Below are positions 47,081-57,653 of a DNA stretch of 61,921 nucleotides, piece by piece. The stretch comes from Jannaschia marina (GTDB lineage: Bacteria; Pseudomonadota; Alphaproteobacteria; Rhodobacterales; Rhodobacteraceae): positions 1 to 61,921 of the forward strand of contig NZ_JABVAX010000018.1 in NCBI RefSeq assembly GCF_013404595.1. Reading direction: 5' to 3'. A program made the position numbers and the translations under genes. A model generated the notes under the pieces. It saw nothing but the letters and a program-made list of their open reading frames with translations, was not told the DNA's origin and did no database searches. Numbering within the stretch: the first letter of the stretch is position 1; the number at the start of each line of letters is the position of its first letter.

Positions 47081-49539
47081 GCGATCAGGACGGCAAGAAA
47101 CCCCTTGGACTTTCGGGCGGCGCGCGTGCCGGAACCGTGAAGCAGAGCTTTGCCCGCGGACGCACGAACAACGTCGTGGTGGAGACCAAGCGCAAGCGGG
47201 TCTCGGTTCCGAAGCCGGGGGCGCAATCAGCCGCTGCGGTGAACGCGCAGGGCGGCAAGAAATCCGGCACGACCGACGCGGAGATGGACCGCCGCCTCAA
47301 GGCGCTGCAGGCCGCGAAGGCCCGCGAGGCCGAGGACGCGGAGCGCCGCGCCCGCGAGGAGAAGGAGCGCGAGGAAGAACGCCAGCGTCGCCGCGAGCAG
47401 ATCGAGGCGAAGGAACGCGAGGAGAAGGAGCGCGAGGAGCTGCTGCGCCAGAAGGCGGAGGAGGACAAGCGCCGGCAGGAGGAGGCCCGCGAGGCCCGCA
47501 ACCGTCCGGCCGAGCCCGCGCCCGCGCCCGAGCAGCCCCAGAGGCAGCGCAACCTCGGCCCCGACGCGCGCCCCGGCGGCCGCAACGATGCCCCGCGCAA
47601 GCGCGACGACGACTCGGGCAAGCCCCGGGGCGGCGGCGAACGCCGTGGCGGCAAGCTGACGGTGAACCAGGCCCTGCGCGGCGGCGAGGGTGGGCGGCAA
47701 CGCTCGCTCGCCTCCATGCGCCGCAAGCAGGAGCGCCAGCGCAAGGGCGGCGGCTCGAGCCAGCCGCAGGAGAAGGTCATCCGCACGGTGCAGCTGCCCG
47801 AGACGATCGTCGTCTCGGAATTGGCCAACCGGATGACCGAGCGCGTGGCCGCTGTGGTGAAGTCGCTCATGCAGAACGGCATGATGGTGACGCAGAACCA
47901 GGTGATCGACGCCGACACCGCCGAACTCATCATCGAGGAATTCGGCCACCGGGTGCAGCGGGTCTCCGAGGCCGATGTCGAGGACGTCATCACGACGGTC
48001 GACGACAAGCCCGAAGATCTGGTCGAGCGCGCGCCGGTCATCACGATCATGGGCCACGTCGACCACGGCAAGACCTCGCTGCTCGACGCGATCCGCAAGA
48101 CCAAGGTCGTCTCGGGCGAGGCCGGGGGCATCACCCAGCACATCGGGGCCTATCAGGTCGAGACGAACGGCACGAAGCTCAGCTTCCTCGACACGCCGGG
48201 TCACGCGGCCTTCACCTCCATGCGCGCCCGTGGCGCGCAGGTGACCGATATCGTCGTGCTCGTCGTGGCGGCGGACGATCAGGTCATGCCGCAGACGATC
48301 GAGGCGATCAATCACGCCAAGGCCGCCGACGTGCCGATGATCGTGGCGATCAACAAGATCGACACGCCCGGTGCCGACGCACAGAAGGTGCGCACCGACC
48401 TGCTCCAGCACGAGGTCATCGTCGAGGAGATGTCGGGCGAGGTTCAGGACGTCGAGGTTTCGGCCAAGACGGGTGCAGGCCTCGACAAGCTTCTGGAAGC
48501 GATCGCGCTGCAGGCCGAGATCCTGGAACTCAAGGCCAACCCGAACCGCTCGGCCGAGGCCGCGGTGATCGAGGCGCAACTCGACGTGGGCCGCGGCCCC
48601 GTCGCGACCGTCCTCGTGCAGAACGGCACGCTCAAGCGCGGCGATATCTTCGTCGTGGGCGAGCAGTGGGGTAAGGTGCGCGCGCTGGTCAACGACCAGG
48701 GTAAGCGCGTCAACGAGGCCGGCCCGTCCGTGCCCGTCGAGGTGCTGGGCCTGAACGGGACGCCGGGTGCCGGCGACGTGCTGAACGTCGTCGAGACCGA
48801 GGCACAGGCGCGCGAGATCTCCGAGTACCGCCAGCAATCGGCCAAGGACAAGCGCGCCGCTGCCGGAGCCGCCACGACCCTCGATCAGATGATGGCAAAG
48901 GTGAAGGAAGACGCCAACGTCTCCGAACTGCCGCTTCTGGTGAAGGCCGATGTGCAGGGCTCCGCCGAAGCGATCGTCCAGGCGATGGAGAAGATCGGGA
49001 ACGAGGAGGTGCGCGTCCGCGTGCTCCACTCGGGCGTCGGGGCGATCACCGAGAGCGACATCACGCTCGCCGAGGCGTCCAAGGCTCCGGTCATCGGCTT
49101 CAACGTGCGGGCCAACGCGCCGGCCCGTGCCGCCGCCAACCAGAAGGGCGTCGAGATACGCTACTACAGCGTGATCTACGACATGGTGGACGACATCAAG
49201 GATGCCGCCTCGGGCCTTCTGTCGGCCGAGATCAAGGAGACCTTCATCGGCTACGCCGAGATCCGCGAGGTCTTCAAGGTCACGGGTGTCGGCAACGTCG
49301 CCGGCTGTCTCGTCACCGAGGGCGTCGCGCGGCGGAGCGCGGGCGTCCGCCTGCTGCGGGACGACGTGGTGATCCACGAAGGCACGTTGAAGACGCTCAA
49401 GCGGTTCAAGGACGAAGTGACCGAGGTCCAGTCCGGTCAGGAATGCGGCATGGCCTTCGAGCGCTACGACGACATCCGCAAGGGCGACGTCATCGAGATC
49501 TTCACGCGCACCGAGGTCGAGCGGACGCTCGAGGACTGA
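47077..49539 (+). CDS. infB: Translation initiation factor IF-2
   Basis: 820 residues. N-terminal charged Glu/Arg-rich helical region (about 70-150), then the GTPase domain with G1 [12 protein letters not shown]3 DTPGHAAF and G4 NKID. Domains II to IV follow, ending [12 protein letters not shown]. It delivers initiator tRNA to the 30S subunit. Last gene of the operon. Confidence 0.97.
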   Translation: MSDQDGKKPLGLSGGARAGTVKQSFARGRTNNVVVETKRKRVSVPKPGAQSAAAVNAQGGKKSGTTDAEMDRRLKALQAAKAREAEDAERRAREEKEREEERQRRREQIEAKEREEKEREELLRQKAEEDKRRQEEAREARNRPAEPAPAPEQPQRQRNLGPDARPGGRNDAPRKRDDDSGKPRGGGERRGGKLTVNQALRGGEGGRQRSLASMRRKQERQRKGGGSSQPQEKVIRTVQLPETIVVSELANRMTERVAAVVKSLMQNGMMVTQNQVIDADTAELIIEEFGHRVQRVSEADVEDVITTVDDKPEDLVERAPVITIMGHVDHGKTSLLDAIRKTKVVSGEAGGITQHIGAYQVETNGTKLSFLDTPGHAAFTSMRARGAQVTDIVVLVVAADDQVMPQTIEAINHAKAADVPMIVAINKIDTPGADAQKVRTDLLQHEVIVEEMSGEVQDVEVSAKTGAGLDKLLEAIALQAEILELKANPNRSAEAAVIEAQLDVGRGPVATVLVQNGTLKRGDIFVVGEQWGKVRALVNDQGKRVNEAGPSVPVEVLGLNGTPGAGDVLNVVETEAQAREISEYRQQSAKDKRAAAGAATTLDQMMAKVKEDANVSELPLLVKADVQGSAEAIVQAMEKIGNEEVRVRVLHSGVGAITESDITLAEASKAPVIGFNVRANAPARAAANQKGVEIRYYSVIYDMVDDIKDAASGLLSAEIKETFIGYAEIREVFKVTGVGNVAGCLVTEGVARRSAGVRLLRDDVVIHEGTLKTLKRFKDEVTEVQSGQECGMAFERYDDIRKGDVIEIFTRTEVERTLED

Positions 49540-49566
49540 CGAAAGTCGCCAGACACAGAAATCAGG

Positions 49567-49594
49567 AAGGGGCCCGCTGCGGGCCCCTTTTTCG
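49567..49594 (+). terminator. Terminator of the rimP-infB operon
   Basis: AGGGGCCCG paired with CGGGCCCCT around a 3- to 4-base loop, followed by TTTTT. It starts 28 bases after the infB stop. Confidence 0.85.
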
Positions 49595-49599
49595 TCGGT

Positions 49600-50193
49600 T
49601 CAGCCCGGCGGCTTCGCGCTGAAGATCGGGTGAGGTTTGACCGCGGGGGCCTTCGGCGACGCGCCGACCGACGGCTCCGACCGCACCTTCGACTTCGGCT
49701 TGGGTTTCGAAACGGCGGGTGTGTCGACCTTCGGAGGCGACGTGTCGGGCACCGCGCGCAGGCGCAGACCGGCCGGCATGGGCGGAACGTCGTCGACGAT
49801 GTCGGAGGTGGCGGCCGTCTCCACCGGACGGGCCGGAGGGGCCGTCGTCTCCGGTCGAGGCGCAGCCACAGTCGGCGCGACCTCTGGCGCGGCGCTGCGT
49901 GCGGGGCGGCTCTGCTGCCGCGTGAGGGCCAGCATCTCGCGTGTCATGTCCGCGGTGTCGAGCGCCGCACGCGTCTGCGCCGCCATCAGAACTGAGAAGA
50001 GGCCGAAGAGCATTACCGCGACGCCGACACCCGCCGCCGCGAGCCGCCCGGTCAGCGGCGCGTCCCCGCCACCGCCGAAGACGAGGCCCCCGATTGCCAG
50101 CAGAAGACCGACGACGGCAATCCCCCAACCGACGTTCGAGAAGATGAGGGCAATGCCGCGCCCGGTCGGATTGGTTGTCTTGAAGTCCGTCAT
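49600..50193 (-). CDS. Membrane protein with two helices and a Pro-rich tail, unknown function
   Basis: 197 residues. Two hydrophobic helices (about 18-40 and 50-70) are followed by a short coiled segment and a long Pro/Ala/Lys low-complexity C-terminus (from about 95). No family recognised. Convergent with infB; it lies downstream of petC on the same strand beyond the petABC terminator. Confidence 0.55.
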   Translation of the reverse strand: MTDFKTTNPTGRGIALIFSNVGWGIAVVGLLLAIGGLVFGGGGDAPLTGRLAAAGVGVAVMLFGLFSVLMAAQTRAALDTADMTREMLALTRQQSRPARSAAPEVAPTVAAPRPETTAPPARPVETAATSDIVDDVPPMPAGLRLRAVPDTSPPKVDTPAVSKPKPKSKVRSEPSVGASPKAPAVKPHPIFSAKPPG

Positions 50194-50246
50194 TCTGATC
50201 CCCCTGGTCCCGTGCGAGTCTGACGAACCGCACCCGATTGGCCAAG

Positions 50247-50274
50247 AAAAAAGACCGACCCCGAGGGGCCGGTC
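50247..50274 (-). terminator. Terminator after petABC
   Basis: On the minus strand, GACCGGCCCC pairs with GGGGTCGGTC (50274-50265 with 50262-50253), with a two-base loop and one mismatched step, and is followed by six T (50252-50247). 30 bases after the petC stop. Confidence 0.85.
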
Positions 50275-50303
50275 CTAATCTTGCCGATCGCCGGTCCGGC
50301 GGA

Positions 50304-51104
50304 TCAGTCCTCTTTGTTGCCCTTCACCGGAGCCCAGATGCGCTTGTTGGTGAGGTAGAGAAGCACCGAGAGCACGGCGAGCATGATGACGGCCGTCAGG
50401 CCCATTTGCTTGCGCGCCGCGAGCTTCGGCTCGGCCGTCCACATCAGGAAGGCGGCGACATCCTTCGAGATCGACTCGGCGTCGTTGGGCGAACCGTCGT
50501 CGAATTCGACGTAACCATCCTCGATCTGCGGGGCCATGGAGATCCAGCCGCCGGGAAAGGCGGTGTTCTCGTAGAGGATCGTCCCGGCCTCTTCCTTCTC
50601 TTCGCCCGTGTAGCTCATCAGCAGGGAGGCGATGTACTCCGGCCCTCCCATGCCCTTCACGAGTTGGTTGATGCCGAGGTTCGCGGGGCCGTGGAAGCCC
50701 GCGCGGGCTTTCGCCATGAGCGACAGGTCCGGCGCACCGACCGAGTTGTTCTCGGGGAAGTGGTCGGTGGTCTCGGCCTGCATGTACTCGTACTCGCCGA
50801 TGTCCTCGTTGAGTTTGTAGACCTCGATCGTCTCGGCGTAGGCCTTGACCTGATCTTCCGAGAACGCGGGCCCGCCCTCGTCGGCGAGCGTGCGGATCGG
50901 CACGAACTTGAGTCCGTGGCAGGACGCGCAGATCTCGGTGTAGACCTTCAGGCCGCGCTGCAGCTGGTTCTGGTCGTACGTGCCGAAAGGCCCCTCGAAG
51001 GGGAAGTCGTAGTCGATGATGTGGGTGTCGGAGTCTCCGGCGGCGAAGGCCGCCGAGGTTCCGATCACGAGTGCCGCGAGGGCGGTCGTCAGTTTGGGAA
51101 GCAT
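50304..51104 (-). CDS. petC: Cytochrome c1 of the bc1 complex
   Basis: 266 residues from ATG 51104. Signal peptide to about residue 22 (TSAAFA). Heme c motif CASCH near residue 58 and the region with the axial Met (GGWISMAPQI). One C-terminal membrane anchor precedes a basic end. It passes electrons from the Rieske centre to soluble or membrane cytochrome c. Third gene of petABC, 13 bases from petB. Confidence 0.96.
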   Translation of the reverse strand: MLPKLTTALAALVIGTSAAFAAGDSDTHIIDYDFPFEGPFGTYDQNQLQRGLKVYTEICASCHGLKFVPIRTLADEGGPAFSEDQVKAYAETIEVYKLNEDIGEYEYMQAETTDHFPENNSVGAPDLSLMAKARAGFHGPANLGINQLVKGMGGPEYIASLLMSYTGEEKEEAGTILYENTAFPGGWISMAPQIEDGYVEFDDGSPNDAESISKDVAAFLMWTAEPKLAARKQMGLTAVIMLAVLSVLLYLTNKRIWAPVKGNKED

Positions 51105-51117
51105 GTGGTCCGCTCCT

Positions 51118-52467
51118 TTATTCGGCAGGCGAGGTCTGGGGCGCGGAGCCCGTGCCGCCGGTGTCGCCACCGGCTTCCTTGGCGAAGGCCTCCTCGATGG
51201 TCGCCGGCCGCGGCAGCGGTTTCTCGATCACGCCCAGAAGAGGCAGGATCACGAGGAAATAGGCGAACCAATAGGTCGAGGCGATCAGCGACAGCGAGGC
51301 CCAGGGCTCCTCCGCCGGCATGGCTCCGAGCCACATCAGGAAGAAGAAGTCTGCAACGAGGAGCCAGAACCACCACTTGAACATGGGGCGATAGCGACCC
51401 GAGCGGACCGACGAGGTGTCGAGCCAGGGCGCGAGCGCCATGGCCACGATCGCCCCGAACATCGCCACGACGCCGAAGAACTTCGCGTCGACGATGCCGC
51501 CTGTGATCCAGTTGGCCGCGATCACGACCCAGACGTCGGCGGTGAAGGCGCGCAGGATCGCGTAGAACGGAAGGAAGTACCATTCGGGCACGATATGCGC
51601 CGGCGTGGCGAGGGCATCTGCCTCGATGTAGTTGTCCGGGTGGCCGAGGTAGTTCGGCATGAAGCCGACGACCGCGAAGAACACAAGCAGGATCACGGCG
51701 AGCGCGTAGAGATCCTTGATGACGAAGTAGGGCCAGAACGGCAGCGTGTCGCGCTCGGCCTCTTCCTTCGACGTACGGCGCACCTCGACCCCGGTGGGGT
51801 TGTTGTTGCCGGTCGAGTGGAAGGACCAGATGTGCACGATCGTGAGACCGAGAATGAGGAACGGCATCAGATAGTGCAGCGAGAAGAAGCGGTTCAGCGT
51901 CGCGTTGTCGACCGCCGGCCCGCCGAGGAGCCAGGCCTGGATCGCTTCACCCACGAACGGCACGGCACCGAAGAGGCCGGTAATCACCGTCGCGCCCCAG
52001 AACGACATCTGACCCCAGGGCAGCACGTAGCCCATGAAGGCGGTGCCCATCATCAGGAGATAGATGACGATGCCGATGACCCAGGTGATCTCCCGCGGCG
52101 CCTTGTAGGAGCCGTAGTACAGGTTGCGGAAGATGTGGGCGTAGACCGCGATGAAGAAGAGCGACGCGCCGTTCTGGTGAATGTAGCGCAGGGCCCATCC
52201 GCCGTTGACGTTGCGCATGATGTGCTCGACGGAGCCGAAGGCCATGTCGACATGCGGGGTGTAGTGCATGACGAGGACGATGCCCGTCACGATCTGCAGA
52301 ACCAGAGTGAAGGTCAGGACGATGCCCCAGATCCACATCCAGTTGAGGTTCTTGGGCGTCGGGATCATCAGGGTGTCATAGAGCAGACCCAGGATCGGAA
52401 TCCGACGGTGGACCCATTTCTCGGCCCCCGTGGTCGGTTCGTAATGGTCGTGGGGAATACCAGCCAT
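51118..52467 (-). CDS. petB: Cytochrome b of the bc1 complex
   Basis: 449 residues with about eight membrane helices. Heme-binding regions ([13 protein letters not shown] and [17 protein letters not shown]) and the Qo-site motif [10 protein letters not shown] are intact. The Pro-rich C-terminal tail is usual for this group. Core quinol-oxidising subunit. Starts 12 bases after petA. Confidence 0.97.
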   Translation of the reverse strand: MAGIPHDHYEPTTGAEKWVHRRIPILGLLYDTLMIPTPKNLNWMWIWGIVLTFTLVLQIVTGIVLVMHYTPHVDMAFGSVEHIMRNVNGGWALRYIHQNGASLFFIAVYAHIFRNLYYGSYKAPREITWVIGIVIYLLMMGTAFMGYVLPWGQMSFWGATVITGLFGAVPFVGEAIQAWLLGGPAVDNATLNRFFSLHYLMPFLILGLTIVHIWSFHSTGNNNPTGVEVRRTSKEEAERDTLPFWPYFVIKDLYALAVILLVFFAVVGFMPNYLGHPDNYIEADALATPAHIVPEWYFLPFYAILRAFTADVWVVIAANWITGGIVDAKFFGVVAMFGAIVAMALAPWLDTSSVRSGRYRPMFKWWFWLLVADFFFLMWLGAMPAEEPWASLSLIASTYWFAYFLVILPLLGVIEKPLPRPATIEEAFAKEAGGDTGGTGSAPQTSPAE

Positions 52468-52479
52468 ATTGGAGCCTCC

Positions 52480-53061
52480 TTAGCCGAGTTTGATGGTAGT
52501 GGGATCGGTGAATTGCGCGACCGGAACCGGCAGGTTCGTCGGCGCGGGACCGCGGCGGATGCGGCCGGCGGTGTCGTAGTGGGAGCCGTGGCAGGGGCAG
52601 AACCAGCCGCCGAAGTCGCCGGCGTCACCCAGCGGCACGCAGCCGAGGTGGGTGCAGACGCCGATCATGACGAGCCATTCGCCCTCGGCCCCTTCCTCGC
52701 CCTCGAAGGGGGCCAGCGCGCGGTTCGCATCCGACGCGTCGGCACCGTCCTCGAGGTTCGCGTTCTCGGCACCCGGGTCGGGTAGCTCCGAAAGCTCGAC
52801 GCCACGGGCCTCTTCGATCTCCTCCGGCGTGCGGCGGCGGATGAAGACCGGTTTGCCCAGCCATTTGACCGTCAGCTGCGTGCCGGGCTCGACGCCCGAG
52901 ACGTCCACGTCGATCGAGGCGAGCGCCTGCACGTCGGCGGAGGGGTTCATCTGGTTGACGAGCGGCCAGACGGCAGCCCCCGTGACCACGAGACCAGCTG
53001 CCCCGGTGGCGTAGTAAAGGAAGTCGCGGCGGGTGCCCGCGTGATCGTCTGCGTGTGACAC
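52480..53061 (-). CDS. petA: Rieske iron-sulfur protein of the bc1 complex
   Basis: 193 residues from GTG 53061, which has GGGAGA upstream. Twin-arginine-like signal/anchor ([17 protein letters not shown]). 2Fe-2S motifs CTHLGC and CPCHGSHYD. Contains the acidic insertion (about 95-130) seen in Rhodobacteraceae. First gene of petABC; the promoter lies in 53062-53217, where no boxes stand out. Confidence 0.96.
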   Translation of the reverse strand: MSHADDHAGTRRDFLYYATGAAGLVVTGAAVWPLVNQMNPSADVQALASIDVDVSGVEPGTQLTVKWLGKPVFIRRRTPEEIEEARGVELSELPDPGAENANLEDGADASDANRALAPFEGEEGAEGEWLVMIGVCTHLGCVPLGDAGDFGGWFCPCHGSHYDTAGRIRRGPAPTNLPVPVAQFTDPTTIKLG

Positions 53062-53217
53062 GAAGCCATCTCCCGTAGTGCTACCGACCCTGCGCGGGGG
53101 CCCTCTTCGAAAAGCGCAAAGAGACCGGAAGTCGCCCCCGGTCACAGTTCGCGCGCTCTTTAGCCTATTCTCACTGCCGGACGCCAGCGGACAAACGCGC
53201 GCAGGGGGTGGGTTTTT

Positions 53218-53646
53218 TCAAAGCGCCCGGTCCATGTCCCGGTGCTCGATGCCTGCGTCAAGATAGATAGGGCCTCGGGCCACGAAGCCCAGCCGTTCGT
53301 AGAAGCCCAGCGCCGAGAGCTGCGCGCCGAGCGTCGCATGGGTGAACCCGAGGTCCGGCAATTCCTCCATCACGCGCAGCATCAGGCGTGCGCCGAGCCC
53401 CGTACCGCGCGCCCGGGCCAGCACGGCGACACGCTGGATCTTGGCGATCGTCCGCGACTTCGACAGCACCCGGAGGGTGGCGACGGGGCCGATCGCGTCG
53501 GTCGCCAGCCAGTGCAGGCAGTCGGGATCTCGGCCGTCGACCTCCTCCGCGCGGGGCACGCCCTGACCGTCGATGAAGACCGCCGCGCGAATCGCCAGCG
53601 CCTCGGCGAGGTCGGTCACGCGGTCGATTCGCAGCCCCTCGCTCAC
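53218..53646 (-). CDS. GNAT-family N-acetyltransferase
   Basis: 142 residues from GTG 53646, overlapping the GST gene stop (GTGA). GNAT core with acetyl-CoA loop VLARARGTGLGARLM and C-terminal ALGFYERLGFVARG. Resembles ElaA/YjcF-type small acetyltransferases; substrate unknown. Confidence 0.85.
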   Translation of the reverse strand: MSEGLRIDRVTDLAEALAIRAAVFIDGQGVPRAEEVDGRDPDCLHWLATDAIGPVATLRVLSKSRTIAKIQRVAVLARARGTGLGARLMLRVMEELPDLGFTHATLGAQLSALGFYERLGFVARGPIYLDAGIEHRDMDRAL

Positions 53647-54239
53647 GGACGCGTCGCGACCATCGCGGGGCGTTCGGCGAAGCGCGCCTCCCAGGCGGCA
53701 AGCGTGTCGCGGCCGTCGCGCCAGCCGCGGTCGTCGTGCCGCAGATCGAGATAGCCGAGCGCGCAGCCGACCGCGATCTGCCCGGCGTTGAGCGGCCCCT
53801 CCAGAAGCGGCATCGACCGCGCTTCGAGCGCATCGAGAGACCGCGCGATCTTGGTCCATTGCGCCTCGAACCAGTCGGACCACCACAGCGCCTCGGGGCG
53901 CAGGCGCTTCTCGTAGGTGATGGCGACGGCCGCCTCCATGATCGCGTCCGCGTTGGCTTCGAGCGACAGGACGTCCCAGAGCCGGTCCGCGGGATAGAGG
54001 CGCGTGCCCGCACGGTCGTCGAGGAAGCGGGTGATGACCCGGCTGTCGTAGAGCGCCGGCCCGTCCTCGCGCAGGAGGACGGGGATCTTGCCGGAGGGGT
54101 TCGCCGCGTTCAGCGCCGCATCGCCGCCCATGGGGCTTGCGGTCACGTCGCGGACCTCCACATCGTCCTGACCTGTCTCGATCAGGACGACGCGACATTT
54201 GCGCACGAAGGGCGAGGCAGGGGAACTGAGCAGCTGCAT
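53643..54239 (-). CDS. Glutathione S-transferase-like protein
   Basis: 198 residues. Thioredoxin-fold N-terminus (LLSSPASPFVRKCRVVL; NPSGKIPVLL; YDSRVITRFLD) and helical C-terminal domain. YibF-like GST branch. Coupled to the GNAT gene. Confidence 0.88.
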   Translation of the reverse strand: MQLLSSPASPFVRKCRVVLIETGQDDVEVRDVTASPMGGDAALNAANPSGKIPVLLREDGPALYDSRVITRFLDDRAGTRLYPADRLWDVLSLEANADAIMEAAVAITYEKRLRPEALWWSDWFEAQWTKIARSLDALEARSMPLLEGPLNAGQIAVGCALGYLDLRHDDRGWRDGRDTLAAWEARFAERPAMVATRP

Positions 54240-54299
54240 GGGATGTCTCCGGTTGTCCGAACGCAGGTAACCAGACCGGCGAGGCCGACACCAGCGGCC

Positions 54300-55364
54300 T
54301 CAGCGGGCGCGCAGCAGCCCCTCGATCACATGCAGCACGCCGTTGCGCTGCACCACGTCGGGCGTCGTCATGAGGTGGGCGATGCCACGCTCGTCGAACA
54401 CATAGCCATCCCCCGACGGCGACCGCTGCACCGCGAGCGCATCGCCCGACAGCGTGCGCAGATCGTTGAAGTCGCTGCCCTGCAGTCCCGAGAGCAGATC
54501 GTCCTGCGTCAGCCTGCCCTCGACCATATGCCCGCGCAGGAAGGCACCGAGCGCCTCGGTGTCCGATCCGTCGAGAAGTGCGGCGCGCGTCTCCTCCGGC
54601 AGGGCCTCGAAGGCGCTGTCGGGCGGCGCGAAGAGCGTGACCTCGCTGCCGCTCTGGAGGATGTCGACGAGACCCGCCGTCTGGATCGCCTGCACGAGGA
54701 TTGTATGCTCGGGCGAGCGGATCAGGTTTTCCATGATCGAGGCCGAGGGTCGCATGACCGCGCCGCCGATCGTCGGATTGCCGCCGAGAACACCCGCCCG
54801 CGGCGACACCGCCGCCGAGAGAAACGCCTTGTCGATCACGTGAAACAGCCCGTTCGTGCTGCGGATGTCCGCGATTTGCACCGCCGCCTCGCCTCCGGCC
54901 GCGCTGCGCAGGGTCAGGCCCTCCGCCGCGCCGCTCGCGATCAGGGTGCATCCGCCCAGCGTATCGAGCACCGCGCGCCCCTGCCCCGCCGCGATCTGGT
55001 CGGCCAGCGCCTCGGCCGAAAGCGCATCCGGCACGACATGGCAGGTCAAGATCCGCGTCAGCTCGGCCCGCGCTTCCGGTGAGAGGAGCCGCGCCACGGT
55101 CTCGCCCGGCAGGTCCGCGAAGGCCTTGTCGTCGGGCGCGAAGAGCGTGAACGGCCCGTCCGTCGCCAGCGTCGCCTCCAGGCCCGCTGCCTCGGCGAGC
55201 TTCACGAAGGTCGTGTGCTCCGCCGACGTGCGCAGGTTCGTCAGGATGTCGTCCTCCACCGCCATGAAGCCGCCGCCGACCTCGGGGTTCGGGGGCAAGT
55301 CTTCGGTTTGGGCAGCGGCCGCCGAGGCGAACGCAAGACAAAGGAGCAAAGCCAGTCGTTTCAT
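54300..55364 (-). CDS. Exported protein with two fasciclin (FAS1) domains
   Basis: 354 residues from ATG 55364, where the signal peptide MKRLALLLCLAFASAAAAQ begins. FAS1 domain 1 about 35-190 (FTLFAPDDKAFADLP; NGLFHVIDKAFL) and domain 2 about 215-352 (VTLFAPPDSAFEALP; NGVLHVIEGLL). FAS1 domains mediate adhesion and matrix or surface contacts. A single-domain FAS1 gene lies at 57028. Confidence 0.9.
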   Translation of the reverse strand: MKRLALLLCLAFASAAAAQTEDLPPNPEVGGGFMAVEDDILTNLRTSAEHTTFVKLAEAAGLEATLATDGPFTLFAPDDKAFADLPGETVARLLSPEARAELTRILTCHVVPDALSAEALADQIAAGQGRAVLDTLGGCTLIASGAAEGLTLRSAAGGEAAVQIADIRSTNGLFHVIDKAFLSAAVSPRAGVLGGNPTIGGAVMRPSASIMENLIRSPEHTILVQAIQTAGLVDILQSGSEVTLFAPPDSAFEALPEETRAALLDGSDTEALGAFLRGHMVEGRLTQDDLLSGLQGSDFNDLRTLSGDALAVQRSPSGDGYVFDERGIAHLMTTPDVVQRNGVLHVIEGLLRAR

Positions 55365-55396
55365 GGTCGCAGAGGTTGGCTCGGCGCGGCGCGGTT

Positions 55397-56011
55397 TCAA
55401 CCGGGCGGGTTGCGCATGAGGTGGGCAAGGTCCGCCGCATCGGGTGCCAGCCCCGCCGCCTCGACACCGTCGGCGGCCCTCAGGCGCACCTCGTCGGGCT
55501 TGTTCTGGCTGACCTTCCAGGTCGCGTCGGCGCGGGTGATCTCGAGCCGGCAGGGCACAATCTGCCGCATCATCCTCTCCCGCACCTCGGGTGTCATCTT
55601 TCCCGTCTGCCAGATCGGCTTCGGCGCGAGCGGCGCTTCGGCCGCAGCCGACTGGCGATCCACCATGTCCCGCATCGCTCCCGCATCGAGCCGGATCAGC
55701 CGCCCACGCAGGTGGACGGCGACGTAGTTCCACGTCGGCACCTGATCGGGCACGCCGTACCAGTCGGGCGAGATGTAACTATCGGGGCCGGTCACGGCGA
55801 TCACGGCGGCGTCCGTCTCCGCCCGCAGGATGGGGTTCGACCGGACGAGATGCAGATCGGCCGTCCGCCCGTTCCCCGACAGCAGGAACGGCACATGCGC
55901 CAGAAGCGGCCCCTCCGGACCGTTGACCAAAAGCGTGCCGAAGCCGCGCGAACGGGCGAAATCGAGGCTCCGGGCCTCGGGCGCCTGACGGAAGGACGGG
56001 TTGGGGTGCAT
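55397..56011 (-). CDS. PaiB-like FMN-binding protein
   Basis: 204 residues from ATG 56011. PaiB family blocks: ARSRGFGTLLVNG, HVPFLL, YISPDWYG, VPTWNYVAVHLRGR and MVDRQS. PaiB is an FMN-binding split-barrel protein linked to regulation of sporulation and protease genes in Bacillus; here its role is unknown. Confidence 0.9.
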   Translation of the reverse strand: MHPNPSFRQAPEARSLDFARSRGFGTLLVNGPEGPLLAHVPFLLSGNGRTADLHLVRSNPILRAETDAAVIAVTGPDSYISPDWYGVPDQVPTWNYVAVHLRGRLIRLDAGAMRDMVDRQSAAAEAPLAPKPIWQTGKMTPEVRERMMRQIVPCRLEITRADATWKVSQNKPDEVRLRAADGVEAAGLAPDAADLAHLMRNPPG

Positions 56012-56081
56012 GGGCGGGTTTCCGAAAACAGCGCGGTTGCACCGCTTGTCGTAAGCGGGGAGGCGGCGCAAAGTCCACGAA

Positions 56082-56999
56082 ATGATTGTACCGACACCTT
56101 CGCGCCCGGATCGGCTTCCGAGCGCGATTGCCCTGCGCCTCGCCGCCGCGCTCTTCGCCACGCTCCTCGGGTTCTGCGTCCATGCCGCGGCAAAGACGGC
56201 GGACACGGCGCAGGTCGTCTTCCTGCGCGCGCTCCTGTCGATCCCGCCGCTTCTCCTCTGGGCCGTGTTGACCGGCCCGATGGCCGACCTGCGCCCGAAG
56301 GCACCGGGCAAGCACCTGATCCGGGGCCTGCTTGGCGGCGTTACGATGGGGCTCAATTTCTATGCGCTCGGCCAGCTGCCGGTGACCAATGCGCAAACGC
56401 TCTCCTACCTCACGCCCGTTCTCTCGATCCCCGCGGCCGTCATCCTCCTGGGCGAGCGGCTTTCGACCCGCGCCGTGATCGCCGTCGCGCTCGGCTTCGC
56501 AGGGATGATCGCGATGCTCTATACGGCCACGGCAAGACCAGACTGGGGCTGGGCGGAGCTTTCGGGGATGCTCGCGGGCATCTCCTCGGCCTGCCTGATG
56601 GCGCTGATCCGGGTCCAGATCCGGGCGATGACGGCGACCGAGACGGTCATGTCCATCGCGATGAGCTTCGCCTGCATCACGAGCGCGATGGGCCTCGTCG
56701 CCGTGCTGCTGACCGGCTGGACGCCGATGACGTCGGATCTCTGGTTCTGGCTCGGGGGGGCTGGGCTCCTTGGCGCGGCGACGCATATCACGGCGACCGC
56801 GGCGGTGGCGCGGGCCCCCGTCTCGACGCTGGCCCCGTTCGACTATTCGGGCCTCGTCTTCGCCGTCGGGCTCGACTTCGTGCTCTTCGCCCATCTGCCC
56901 GGGCCCTGGGGCTGGCTCGGGATCGTGCTCATCACCGCCGCCGGTCTGCTCACCGCCCTTTCGGGTCGGGCCTCGGGCGCGGGCCTGCGCGGGCGCTGA
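56082..56999 (+). CDS. EamA/DMT-family transporter
   Basis: 305 residues with about ten membrane helices in two EamA repeats (FLRALLSIPPLLLW; NAQTLSYLTPVLSIPAAVILLGERL; then ALIRVQIRAM to the end). Exports or imports small metabolites, substrate unknown. Divergent from paiB. Confidence 0.9.
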   Translation: MIVPTPSRPDRLPSAIALRLAAALFATLLGFCVHAAAKTADTAQVVFLRALLSIPPLLLWAVLTGPMADLRPKAPGKHLIRGLLGGVTMGLNFYALGQLPVTNAQTLSYLTPVLSIPAAVILLGERLSTRAVIAVALGFAGMIAMLYTATARPDWGWAELSGMLAGISSACLMALIRVQIRAMTATETVMSIAMSFACITSAMGLVAVLLTGWTPMTSDLWFWLGGAGLLGAATHITATAAVARAPVSTLAPFDYSGLVFAVGLDFVLFAHLPGPWGWLGIVLITAAGLLTALSGRASGAGLRGR

Positions 57000-57027
57000 C
57001 CCGGAAAAGTCAGCGCCGCGTCGTCGG

Positions 57028-57534
57028 TCAGGGCAGAAGGACGCTGCCGATGACGTGGATCGTCCCGTTCGAGGCGAAGACGTCCGGCGTCTCGACCGCG
57101 ACGCCCTCGACGGTCACGCCGCCCCCGCGACCGTTGATGTGCAACGGCTGGCCGTTGACGGTCGGGATGCGGCCGTTGGTGCCCAGAAGGCTCGACGCCG
57201 GGTAGTTCTCGGGCGCGACGTGGTAGGTCAGGATCGAGACGAGCTGGTCCTTGTTCTCTGGCAGCAGCAAGCTGTCGAGCGTGCCCGCGGGCAAGGCGGC
57301 GAAGGCCGCATCGGTTGGCGCGAAGACGGTGAAGGGGCCCGGCCCCTTGAGCGTCTCGACCAGTCCGGCCGCCTCGACCGCGGCCACGAGCGTGGTGAAA
57401 TTGCCGGCGGCGACGGCCGTATCCACGATGTCGGCCGGGCCGGTCGTCGCGGCCACGCAGCCGCCAAGCGTCGTCGCGCCCAGGGCCGCGCCCGAAACCT
57501 GAAGCATCCGGCGGCGGGTCAATGTGATGTTCAT
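57028..57534 (-). CDS. FAS1-domain lipoprotein, probable Tat substrate
   Basis: 168 residues from ATG 57534. Twin-arginine-like signal ([13 protein letters not shown]) ending in lipobox LGGC, then one FAS1 domain ([20 protein letters not shown]-type end [13 protein letters not shown]). Short adhesion-type periplasmic or outer-membrane protein. Confidence 0.88.
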   Translation of the reverse strand: MNITLTRRRMLQVSGAALGATTLGGCVAATTGPADIVDTAVAAGNFTTLVAAVEAAGLVETLKGPGPFTVFAPTDAAFAALPAGTLDSLLLPENKDQLVSILTYHVAPENYPASSLLGTNGRIPTVNGQPLHINGRGGGVTVEGVAVETPDVFASNGTIHVIGSVLLP

Positions 57535-57615
57535 TACGTCTCTCCCGTTGGTCTGCATCGCCCATGCGGCGATATTTCTCCTACGGGTCGGCCCCACCGA
57601 TCGGATGAGGCGCAA

Positions 57616-57653
57616 CCATCACGCCTCCGTGAGGCCATCACGCCTCCGTGAGG
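57616..57653. repeat. Exact 19-base tandem duplication at the mtaB 3' end
   Basis: CCATCACGCCTCCGTGAGG occurs twice in direct tandem (57616-57634 and 57635-57653). The copy nearest mtaB encodes its last residues Leu-Thr-Glu-Ala and stop; the second is untranslated. It looks like a replication-slippage duplication. Confidence 0.9.

Noticed and set aside
47227..49377. A 716-codon open frame on the minus strand
   Set aside because: Antisense to infB with His/Asp/Arg-rich nonsense composition. It reflects the GC bias of infB.
53218..55467. A 749-codon minus-strand frame covering several genes
   Set aside because: Only its last 142 codons are real (the GNAT gene). The rest runs out of frame through the GST and FAS1 genes and is Arg/Gly-rich noise.
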